Part shown: positions 1 through 5,588 of the stretch, piece by piece
How positions within the stretch are numbered: the first letter of the stretch is position 1
How the letters are laid out: each line of letters opens with the position of its first letter
Assembly (NCBI GenBank): GCA_007135385.1
Contig: SLIY01000100.1
Location: forward strand, 1-8,224
Length of the DNA: 8,224 bases
Source of the DNA: Leptolyngbyaceae cyanobacterium CSSed165cm_216
Lineage (GTDB): Bacteria > Cyanobacteriota > Cyanobacteriia > Phormidesmidales > Phormidesmidaceae
Direction of reading: 5' to 3'
Program-made: the position numbers and the translations under genes
The notes under the pieces: generated by a model
The model's database searches: none
The model's input: only the letters and a program-made list of their open reading frames with translations
Told to the model about the DNA's origin: nothing

Positions 1-102
1 GGTGTCTTGATAAACCATAACTCTCTCTCCGTTTTAGCTAATCGGCGGGAAGCCCCGCGCTCTCCCGAAGGGGATCGTCGGGATGAGAGCCAGGGGCGCT
101 GA
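1..102 (+). other. Possible 3' end of a coding frame entering from the left edge
   Basis: The frame starting at base 1 stays open to a TGA at 100-102, while the other two forward frames stop within the first 20 bases. The translation is short, arginine-rich and hydrophilic (it includes NRREAPRSPEGD) and shows no domain I recognise. The last 60 bases also form a nested hairpin, so the open frame may be a by-product of a structured RNA. A TnpB-type gene whose 3' end overlaps its guide RNA would look like this, but the body of any such gene lies outside the window. Thirty-three open codons in GC-rich DNA are weak evidence by themselves. Confidence 0.2.
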
Positions 103-128
103 GCAACTTAACTTTCGATCCTACCGAT
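41..128 (+). ncRNA. Candidate structured RNA, unidentified (possible IS200/IS605-type relic)
   Basis: Several helices nest inside one another. ATCGG (41-45) pairs with CCGAT (124-128). GCCCC (52-56) pairs with GGGGC (93-97). GCTCTC (59-64) pairs with GAGAGC (85-90). CCG (65-67) pairs with CGG (79-81), closing a loop of 11 bases. The three inner helices stack with only small internal loops. From memory, the run GAAGCCCCGCGCTC followed by CGTCGGGATGA resembles the structured 3' ends and guide RNAs of IS200/IS605 (tnpB) or IscB elements. I cannot verify that here and no transposase is visible. The strand is assumed. It could also be a leader or a terminator of a gene to the left. Confidence 0.3.
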
Positions 129-223
129 CCGACCATGGGAAACAAACGAGTACTCGGCCACGTCAGTCGACCAACCATTCCTGATACTGATATCTGGTCC
201 CTAGAACCTGGCCACCTGCATAA

Positions 224-1942
224 GTGAACTCATCGGTACATCGACACACCAGCCAGCGATGCGATCGCCCTATCTGCTGGATAGCTCAACTGGCTTTAGG
301 CTTTTGCCTTGCTCTGATCGGTGCCGGGCTACCAGCGCAGTCCCTGGCCCCACCGCCCACCCTCACCCCTGATTTAGCCGACTTTCCCCTGGTACAGCCC
401 TACGACCTGGGGGTAATCACCATCAGCCAGCAAGGGGTGGCAGCACCGTTTCACACCATGCCTATCCCCCTGACGGGCGCGATCGCAGTCCCCGATGGCC
501 CTGGCCCCTTTCCCTGGGTGCTGCTGCTACACGGTCGCCATCCCGGCTGCCACTTTGCCGATGGGGACGACAGCCAGTGGCCCTGCCCCCCAGAAACGGA
601 AACCCGCTATGACTGGGGCTTGGCCTACCTGGCCCAAGCGCTAGCTGAGGCGGGGTATGGGGTGCTAGTGCCCAATTTGAATGGAGCTTTTACCGATACC
701 TATGGGGCGACTGCCGCTAACCGCAGCGACCTGGCGGACCAGCGCAGTAGTCAGATTATCAATGCCCATCTCACCCAGCTAGAGGCCGCCCATAGGGGGG
801 ATAGTGGGGATTTTGACATGCCCCTCGACGGTCAGGTGGATCACTCAAAACTAGCGGTGGTGGGGCATTCCATGGGGGGCGGGGCAGCGGCTTTATGGGC
901 CTTAGGCCAGGCCCAGGCTAGCCAGCCAGCCAGTACTCGCCCGCCATCGGCCCTGGTGTTGGTTGCCCCCACCCGCAGTCAGTCAGTCAGCGATCGCCCG
1001 GAGGTGTTTCAGCTGCCGGATGTGCCCGCTGCGGTCCTGGTAGGGGGCTGCGATCGCGACATTTTTGATTTCAGCAGCCTCTACTATCTGGAAACCGCTC
1101 GCCAAGACTCGGCCCGCACCACCCCAGCCATTGGTGTGCTGCTGTGGGGGGCTAACCACAATTTCTTTAACGCCGCTGTCGCCCCAGACGACTACTACCG
1201 CCTGCCCAACCATAGGGATCTCTGTGATCCCCAGCGATCGTCCCACCGCTTATCTCGAGTAATACAGGAAGATGTACTGAGTCAATACATCATCACCTTT
1301 CTCCAGGCGGTGTGGTCAGAGCCCACCGACCGCCACCCATTAGCCACGTTAGGTCTCGCCCCCGACCGCGCCGCCCCCAGTCATTTCCAGGGTCTTTCAG
1401 CCACTACAAATCTAGTCTTACCCGCCACCCACCGCTTCACCGTATTCAACGCTGAGACTAGCCCAGAGCAACTCCCCCAACCAAGCCCAGGACTAACCCT
1501 CCACCGCTGCCCCAGTTTTGCCGCCTGCGCCGGCAGACCTCGCCCCTACCCCAAATTTCCCGGTGTACTAGCTCTCCGCTGGGCTACCCCTACAGAACAA
1601 CTCCATTTTCCCCTACCAAGCGTCCCGATCAACACCTTTGACAGCCTAGAGCTCAGGCTCGCCATGAATGCCAACGTTACCGACTCAGAGGTGGCCCTGG
1701 GCCTGATTTTGCAAGATCAGCAAGGTAAAGCTGTGCGGGTTGATATCCCAGCCACCGCCCCGGCCTTGCGTCAGTTTTCCGAGAAAGCCACCCCAGGTCA
1801 CACCTACCCAACGGCCCTGCGTGTACCCCTCCAGCAGTTTCATGGCGTCAACCTCACCGCCCTAGTGTCTTTAACCATTGTCTTAGACCAAGTCTCCCCG
1901 GGCCGCCTTTACCTATCCACGATTGAGTTCGTCCGTCGATAG
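224..1942 (+). CDS. Exported alpha/beta hydrolase with C-terminal beta-rich domain
   Basis: Predicted serine hydrolase (esterase/lipase, dienelactone-hydrolase or PAF-acetylhydrolase-like fold); the substrate is unknown. Residues 1-40 look like a signal peptide: a basic start, a hydrophobic stretch at about 18-36, then PAQS. The catalytic domain spans about 55-365. It has LLHG (101-104, oxyanion region), the nucleophile elbow GHSMGG (214-219, Ser216), a likely acid Asp277 in GGCDRD, and a likely His312 in GANHNFF, so the triad appears complete. Residues about 390-572 form a separate beta-rich domain rich in alternating hydrophobic residues, possibly a galactose-binding-like or carbohydrate-binding fold (inference). 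The start is GTG; no good ribosome site precedes it and no nearby in-frame ATG exists. The product probably acts in the periplasm or outside the cell. It converges with the gene at 2100-2624. The fold is secure, the function is not. Confidence 0.85.
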   Translation: MNSSVHRHTSQRCDRPICWIAQLALGFCLALIGAGLPAQSLAPPPTLTPDLADFPLVQPYDLGVITISQQGVAAPFHTMPIPLTGAIAVPDGPGPFPWVLLLHGRHPGCHFADGDDSQWPCPPETETRYDWGLAYLAQALAEAGYGVLVPNLNGAFTDTYGATAANRSDLADQRSSQIINAHLTQLEAAHRGDSGDFDMPLDGQVDHSKLAVVGHSMGGGAAALWALGQAQASQPASTRPPSALVLVAPTRSQSVSDRPEVFQLPDVPAAVLVGGCDRDIFDFSSLYYLETARQDSARTTPAIGVLLWGANHNFFNAAVAPDDYYRLPNHRDLCDPQRSSHRLSRVIQEDVLSQYIITFLQAVWSEPTDRHPLATLGLAPDRAAPSHFQGLSATTNLVLPATHRFTVFNAETSPEQLPQPSPGLTLHRCPSFAACAGRPRPYPKFPGVLALRWATPTEQLHFPLPSVPINTFDSLELRLAMNANVTDSEVALGLILQDQQGKAVRVDIPATAPALRQFSEKATPGHTYPTALRVPLQQFHGVNLTALVSLTIVLDQVSPGRLYLSTIEFVRR

Positions 1943-1974
1943 ACAAAGCAAGCCCTGGTTACGATAGACAGCCT

Positions 1975-2011
1975 GGTGCTGGGTGGCAGGTTTCGGGTGG
2001 CAGGTGCTGGG
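1975..2011. repeat. Short direct repeats in a mirrored A-B-B-A order
   Basis: GGTGCTGGG occurs at 1975-1983 and 2003-2011, and GGGTGGCAGGT at 1981-1991 and 1995-2005. The units follow one another as A, B, a three-base spacer, B, A, all in the same orientation. The block lies between two convergent genes. Degenerate GGGT-type short repeats are common in cyanobacterial intergenic DNA. I see no coding or RNA function. Confidence 0.6.
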
Positions 2012-2072
2012 GGTTAGGGATTCAGGAATGATTGGCCGACCGACGCCGCAAAGTACTCGTTTATCCTGCTGT

Positions 2073-2093
2073 GCAAAGGCATAGCCCTTTTGC
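2073..2093. terminator. Weak hairpin between convergent genes
   Basis: GCAAAGG (2073-2079) can pair with CCTTTTGC (2086-2093) with one bulged base and a short loop. It lies just beyond the stop of the minus-strand zinc-ribbon gene and about 130 bases after the stop of the hydrolase gene. Neither strand has a run of T after the stem, so it does not meet the usual intrinsic terminator pattern. It could be a minor stabilising hairpin. Confidence 0.2.
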
Positions 2094-2099
2094 CGTTTG

Positions 2100-2624
2100 C
2101 TATCCTGGCAATCGCTCCAGCAAACGTCGCAGTCGAATTTTCGCCAATACATAGGCCGGGAACTGATAGTGTTCTGCAATTAGCCAGCCCACCATAGTGC
2201 CATGGGCAGCCAGGGTAATCAGAGCCCACACTAAGGACCAGTTCACCTCGGTCGTATTCTCCAAAGGCGGAAACAGGTACCCCCCTAGCGCTACAATCCC
2301 AGCGGGCAATACAACCAGCGCTAGACCAACCACCCAGAGGGTGACTGCAATATCAGTGCGGCCCTGATGTAGGGATTGCCAGCGCCAGCCTTGCCAACGC
2401 CAGCCCATGGGTTGAACCCCATCCACCACATGGATAGTTTGCTGTTCAAGATTAGCTTCAAAAATATGACGACAGAAGCTACAGGCATAGGCATCCATCA
2501 AGGCCATTACCTCTAGCTGCCCATGACGACAAACCGGGCAGTCATAGGTTTCTCCGGTATCTAAGTCTAAGGTTCGATGATGCCGAGAACCTGATGTTGC
2601 GGTTCGGCTACTGGCTCTGCCCAT
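2100..2624 (-). CDS. Zinc-ribbon protein with two membrane segments, unknown function
   Basis: A 174-residue protein that I do not recognise by name. Two CxxC pairs, Cys29/Cys32 (CPVC) and Cys48/Cys51 (CSFC), are 15 residues apart and form a likely zinc ribbon on the cytoplasmic side. A tryptophan-rich stretch with a repeated GWRWQ follows at 74-83. Two hydrophobic helices lie at about 94-117 and 129-151, separated by a short loop, and the C-terminal tail is basic (KIRLRRLLERL). The layout suggests an inner or thylakoid membrane protein with a metal-binding N-terminal head. The ATG at 2624 has GGGGAG eight bases upstream, which supports this start. It is the last of three minus-strand genes, 89 bases after the PilP-like gene. 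It looks like a conserved hypothetical protein; no reaction can be assigned. Confidence 0.75.
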   Translation of the reverse strand: MGRASSRTATSGSRHHRTLDLDTGETYDCPVCRHGQLEVMALMDAYACSFCRHIFEANLEQQTIHVVDGVQPMGWRWQGWRWQSLHQGRTDIAVTLWVVGLALVVLPAGIVALGGYLFPPLENTTEVNWSLVWALITLAAHGTMVGWLIAEHYQFPAYVLAKIRLRRLLERLPG

Positions 2625-2635
2625 AGGTTTCTCCC

Positions 2636-2646
2636 CAGACTGTCTG
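2636..2646. promoter_or_regulatory. Perfect 11-bp palindrome upstream of the zinc-ribbon gene
   Basis: CAGAC-T-GTCTG is a perfect palindrome a few bases upstream of the GGGGAG ribosome site of the minus-strand gene starting at 2624. Its central loop is a single base, so it would not form an RNA hairpin and is more like a protein-binding site. A palindrome this short also arises by chance. Confidence 0.2.
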
Positions 2647-2713
2647 TCTAGGCTCTTTCTATATCAGCCTATCGCGAAAGTCTGTTTCCCGCATGGCCAG
2701 CCTTAAGAGTTTG

Positions 2714-3553
2714 CTAAAGCGTGCTCACCATAGACGCGCCAATACTACGGGTGTAATCTCGACCGTCATAGGTCAGCACTATCATGGGTTCCTGAGCCGA
2801 CATATCAATCGCTTTCACCCGAATTCGACCGCCTGCCAGCATATCCCCTTGGCTCACCCGGCGGCTGACGGTGCTGCCTGGCTCAGTCACAATCACACTA
2901 ACACTGCTGCCCACCTGCACAGCACCGCTAATCACCACCTGATCGATCAGGCCTTGAAAGGTGGGGCTACCAGTCGGGGCAACGGCAACGGTTTGACCGC
3001 CCTGAGGCACACTCCCCGGGACCAGGGAGGGGGGCAGAATAGGCAAGGCCCCCTGGGGTAAGGGGGGCAAGGCTTGGGTTGTCACAGTAGACACAGGAGA
3101 AACCGTCGGGGAGGTGGGCTGAGCCGCTGGGATTGGGGCTTGGGCTACAGGGGTGGCAGGGGTAGCCGCTGCCACAACAGGTTGAGGCCGGGTCGGCATA
3201 CGGGTCGGCACAATCACTGGAGAAAATGGGTCGGGGCGTCCGGCGTTAACGGTTTCAACCCTGGCTTGAGATGAGGTGGATTGGAGCAGACTGGGATCAG
3301 CTAGCTGGATAGAGGGCGATGCCGATTGAAAGAAGGGCTCTGACTCAAAAACAGGGGCCGCTTCGTCTGTATCACTAAGCTCACCCATCACCGCCGAGTC
3401 GGCTCCTGCCGTTGTCTCCGAGTCACTCTGCATCAGCTTGAAGGTTGCCCCGCCCACTGACGCGGCGACGACAATCCCAGCAATAACCAGATATAGCTTA
3501 CGATTGTTAGCATGCCTCGGCTTTTCAGCCTGAGGGGTTGCAGAATAAGTCAT
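2714..3553 (-). CDS. Membrane-anchored, proline-rich protein with PilP/GspC-like layout
   Basis: A 279-residue protein. It has a short cytoplasmic N-terminus, one membrane helix at about 19-37, and then an acidic and serine-rich stretch. The motif GRPDPF is at 105-110, followed by a proline/alanine/threonine-rich flexible linker at about 111-195. A compact beta-rich C-terminal domain at about 196-279 contains VVISGAVQVG, QGDMLAGGRIRV and YDGRDYTRSIG. A single anchor, a GRxDPF-type motif, a flexible linker and a small beta domain match the general plan of PilP and GspC proteins. Those link the inner-membrane platform to the secretin in type IV pili and type II secretion. That assignment is inference; the rest of such a machine is not here. 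The start ATG at 3553 has GGGGAG seven bases upstream. The gene lies 87 bases after the small coiled-coil gene and 89 before the zinc-ribbon gene. Confidence 0.8.
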   Translation of the reverse strand: MTYSATPQAEKPRHANNRKLYLVIAGIVVAASVGGATFKLMQSDSETTAGADSAVMGELSDTDEAAPVFESEPFFQSASPSIQLADPSLLQSTSSQARVETVNAGRPDPFSPVIVPTRMPTRPQPVVAAATPATPVAQAPIPAAQPTSPTVSPVSTVTTQALPPLPQGALPILPPSLVPGSVPQGGQTVAVAPTGSPTFQGLIDQVVISGAVQVGSSVSVIVTEPGSTVSRRVSQGDMLAGGRIRVKAIDMSAQEPMIVLTYDGRDYTRSIGASMVSTL

Positions 3554-3640
3554 TGGTCATCTCCCCACACGTTGTTCATAAACAATAGCGAATCCCACCA
3601 AAAACGGAACACGCTCTTTCGGGTGGGTAGAGAACAAGCC

Positions 3641-3937
3641 CTACCGAGGTAGCCCAGCCGCCTGTCCTTGGCGTTTTTGTTGGGCGGCTTGCAGCTGTAA
3701 AAGCAGGGCTTCGGCTTCAGCCTGCAAGTGTAGTAGCTCCACCTGCTGATCAGGCAAGTAAGGGGACTGACGCAGCTCGACCCAACAGATTTTGTCATCG
3801 GCGGCTGGAGCCCGGTCGGCGGCAGTCTGATTAGAGGCCGGATCTACATGGGTCTTATCCAACGCCGCCTGAAGCGAAGCAACGGCATTAGCAGACGCAG
3901 ATTGAGAGACATCGCGGTTGTCTACAGGGGCATTCAT
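3641..3937 (-). CDS. Small conserved-looking protein with C-terminal coiled coil
   Basis: A 98-residue protein that I cannot name. Residues 1-48 are polar, rich in Ala, Ser, Asp and Asn, and probably disordered. A distinctive stretch, ICWVELRQSPYLPDQQ (50-65), follows, with the only cysteine at 51. A leucine/glutamine/alanine-rich heptad-like helix (about 66-92) then looks like a coiled coil. The abrupt change from a low-complexity start to a specific motif argues that it is a real gene. There is no signal peptide or membrane segment, so it is probably cytoplasmic. The start is ATG at 3937 with only a weak upstream purine signal. It is the first of three minus-strand genes and might be cotranscribed with the PilP-like gene 87 bases on. 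Function unknown. Confidence 0.65.
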   Translation of the reverse strand: MNAPVDNRDVSQSASANAVASLQAALDKTHVDPASNQTAADRAPAADDKICWVELRQSPYLPDQQVELLHLQAEAEALLLQLQAAQQKRQGQAAGLPR

Positions 3938-3999
3938 GGCACAACCATAGGAATATGTACTTAGTAAAACGTTAAGGCATTTTTACACCCTTGTCCAGA

Positions 4000-4014
4000 A
4001 CCCTATTTTAGGGT
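4000..4014. promoter_or_regulatory. Palindrome ACCCTA-TTT-TAGGGT, possible operator
   Basis: This is a perfect 6-bp inverted repeat around three bases, 63 bases upstream of the minus-strand gene starting at 3937. Read on the minus strand its centre contains TAAAAT, which resembles a -10 box, so a protein bound here could block that promoter. No matching -35 is seen. It could also form a small RNA hairpin. Confidence 0.3.
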
Positions 4015-4052
4015 GAGGAATCCAAATCGGGGAGCTAGATCTAGGTCAATTC

Positions 4053-4078
4053 TTAATCCGGCCTTTTAATCCGGCCTT
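4053..4078. repeat. Perfect tandem repeat of 13 bp
   Basis: TTAATCCGGCCTT occurs twice in direct succession (4053-4065 and 4066-4078) with no mismatch. Each unit holds CCGG. It lies about 120 bases upstream of the minus-strand gene and about 230 upstream of thrC. A recent duplication or a pair of protein-binding sites are both possible. Confidence 0.7.
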
Positions 4079-4130
4079 AATGCCATTACACCAGCCCCTC
4101 CATTTTCCTGGTTTGTTGGGTTGGATGGTG

Positions 4131-4235
4131 GGTACTCTCGAGCGGGGACTGTGCCAGTGGCCCCAAAGCCGACACTTATCGTTTTGTCCCCCTTTCCAGT
4201 CTTGTGCCCTGGGGCACGGTAAACTAGAGAGTACC
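4131..4235 (+). ncRNA. Candidate structured leader RNA of thrC, unidentified
   Basis: Three helices fit a branched fold. The outer helix pairs GGTACTCTCGAG (4131-4142) with CTAGAGAGTACC (4224-4235), 11 of 12 positions. One base further in, GGGGAC (4144-4149) pairs with GTCCCC (4186-4191), with GTG and GGC sub-stems inside. A separate hairpin, GTGCC-CTGG-GGCAC, is at 4204-4217. A closed outer stem with two inner arms recalls a three-way-junction aptamer, and a further hairpin follows six bases later. I do not recognise any known riboswitch, 6S or SRP RNA core in it on either strand. The strand is assumed from its position ahead of thrC. Inverted repeats of this size can occur by chance, so this is a candidate only. 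Confidence 0.35.
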
Positions 4236-4241
4236 AAATTT

Positions 4242-4276
4242 GGCTAAAGGCTCCTGACCAATCTGAGTCTTTAGCC
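4242..4276 (+). promoter_or_regulatory. 12-bp hairpin in the thrC leader
   Basis: GGCTAAAGGCTC (4242-4253) pairs with GAGTCTTTAGCC (4265-4276) over 12 positions with a single G-T wobble, around an 11-base loop. It ends 28 bases before the thrC start. No run of T follows, so it is not a standard intrinsic terminator. A role in attenuation, mRNA stability or control of translation is possible. No minus-strand gene ends nearby, so it is unlikely to serve the other strand. Confidence 0.55.
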
Positions 4277-4304
4277 TCTAGAGCATCATACCTGTTACTT
4301 TATC

Positions 4305-5438
4305 GTGACCATTAGCGTACCTCCTTCCATCATCACCTCTGACCTTGCTTCGTCCACGGCCCATCGCACTCCCTCGGCGGGGATACAGGCTTGGCCAGGG
4401 TTGATTGAAGCGTACCGGGCTTACCTGCCGGTGTCTGCTCAAACCCCTGTGGTCACATTGTGCGAAGGGAATACCCCTTTGATTGCGATGCCTGCGTTGG
4501 GCGATCGCATCGGGCAAGGGGTCAAAGTCTGGGTGAAATACGATGGTCTTAACCCCACTGGCAGCTTCAAAGACCGGGGGATGACCATGGCGGTTTCTAA
4601 AGCCAAAGAAGATGGAGCCGAAGCGGTGATTTGCGCCAGTACTGGCAACACCTCGGCGGCAGCAGCAGCCTATGCTCGGCGGGGCGGGATGCGGGCCTTT
4701 GTGCTGATTCCTGATGGCTACGTGGCCTTGGGTAAGCTGGCCCAGGCACTGCTATATGGGGCAGAGGTACTGGCCATCAATGGTAATTTTGACGATGCCC
4801 TGCACATGGTGCGCGAGTTAGCCAAAGATTATCCGGTGACTCTAGTTAACTCAGTGAACCCCTATCGACTAGAAGGGCAAAAGACTGGGGCCTTTGAAGT
4901 GGTCGATGCTATGGGGGATGCCCCTGACTGGTTGTGCATTCCGGTGGGCAATGCTGGCAACATTACTGCCTATTGGATGGGCTTTTGCGAATATCACCAG
5001 CAGGGTAAGTGTAGCCGCTTGCCTAAAATGATGGGCTTTCAGGCAGCCGGGGCAGCCCCGCTGGTGAACGGCCATGTGGTCAGCGATCCCCACACCATCG
5101 CCACTGCCATCCGCATCGGCAATCCTGCCAGTTGGCAGCCAGCTGAAGCGGTGCGGGACGCTAGCCAAGGGGCCTTTAACGCGGTCACCGACGAAGAGAT
5201 TTTAGAGGCTTACCGCATCCTGGCGTTGGCAGGGGTGTTCTGCGAACCCGCCAGTGCCGCCTCGGTGGCTGGCCTGCTAAAGGTGAAGGACCAGGTTCCC
5301 GCTGGGGCTAATGTGGTCTGTGTACTGACTGGCAACGGCCTGAAGGATCCTGATACGGCCATTCAGCACAGCAACAACCAAGTCAAGGCCGGCCTCGACC
5401 CCGACCCTGTTACTTTGGCCAAAGCTATGGGGTTTTAG
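4305..5438 (+). CDS. thrC: Threonine synthase
   Basis: A PLP enzyme that converts O-phosphohomoserine and water to threonine and phosphate, the last step of threonine synthesis, in the cytoplasm. The substrate motif EGNTPLI lies at 54-60. The PLP lysine is Lys89 in NPTGSFKDRGMTMAV. ASTGNTSAA (111-119) follows, and the phosphate-binding loop VGNAGN is at 214-219. LTGNGLKDPD lies near the C-terminus, where this fold contacts the PLP ring nitrogen. At 377 residues it is a normal length for the bacterial short form, without the regulatory N-terminal domain of plant enzymes. The first 25 or so residues are variable and Ser/Thr-rich. The start is GTG at 4305, the only start codon in the short open stretch before the conserved region, and no Shine-Dalgarno sequence precedes it. 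The gene is monocistronic as seen, behind a structured leader. Confidence 0.97.
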   Translation: MTISVPPSIITSDLASSTAHRTPSAGIQAWPGLIEAYRAYLPVSAQTPVVTLCEGNTPLIAMPALGDRIGQGVKVWVKYDGLNPTGSFKDRGMTMAVSKAKEDGAEAVICASTGNTSAAAAAYARRGGMRAFVLIPDGYVALGKLAQALLYGAEVLAINGNFDDALHMVRELAKDYPVTLVNSVNPYRLEGQKTGAFEVVDAMGDAPDWLCIPVGNAGNITAYWMGFCEYHQQGKCSRLPKMMGFQAAGAAPLVNGHVVSDPHTIATAIRIGNPASWQPAEAVRDASQGAFNAVTDEEILEAYRILALAGVFCEPASAASVAGLLKVKDQVPAGANVVCVLTGNGLKDPDTAIQHSNNQVKAGLDPDPVTLAKAMGF

Positions 5439-5450
5439 CCAGCTTCTGGC
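5438..5450 (+). terminator. Short hairpin at the thrC stop codon
   Basis: GCCAG (5438-5442) pairs with CTGGC (5446-5450) around CTT, starting at the last base of the thrC stop. The stem is only five pairs and the following bases (AAATAGTCTT) are not a T run, so it is at best a weak terminator. Nothing better is seen in the 150 bases before cobA ends on the other strand. Confidence 0.2.
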
Positions 5451-5588
5451 AAATAGTCTTCCCGATGGTGATGCAACTCACTCTCCAGCAGCTACAGTCG
5501 CCGCATAAACCGGGCATCTTCTTTTCTAGAAGTCTCCTTGGTTGACTGCCCCCCTGGCTACCTCCTGCAAGCTGTTCCCGGCAAACGG

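Larger units (their letters stand above)
3938..4304. other. 367-base gap between divergent genes
   Basis: No convincing gene lies here. A 55-codon plus-strand frame (4080-4247) and an overlapping 63-codon minus frame (4046-4237) are open but have no ribosome site, no recognisable protein, and overlap strong inverted repeats. The gap must hold the promoters of both the minus-strand gene starting at 3937 and thrC at 4305. I see no clear -35/-10 pair for either. The visible structure is a 15-bp palindrome (4000-4014), a 13-bp tandem repeat (4053-4078) and a set of nested helices (4131-4276); each is listed separately. Confidence 0.7.

Noticed and set aside
983..1246. Open frames on the other strand and in other frames within the hydrolase gene
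   Set aside because: They lie inside a gene with a clear catalytic triad and have no protein features of their own.
2693..3274. Plus-strand frames opposite the PilP-like gene, with many His, Gly and Arg residues
   Set aside because: Their composition mirrors the proline/alanine-rich linker on the real strand; no start signals.
4046..4237. 63-codon minus-strand frame in the same gap
   Set aside because: No recognisable protein, no ribosome site, and overlap with the nested helices; treated as chance.
4080..4247. 55-codon plus-strand frame ahead of thrC, a possible leader peptide
   Set aside because: It has no ribosome site, no run of Thr or Ile codons of the kind expected for threonine attenuation, and it overlaps the inverted repeats.
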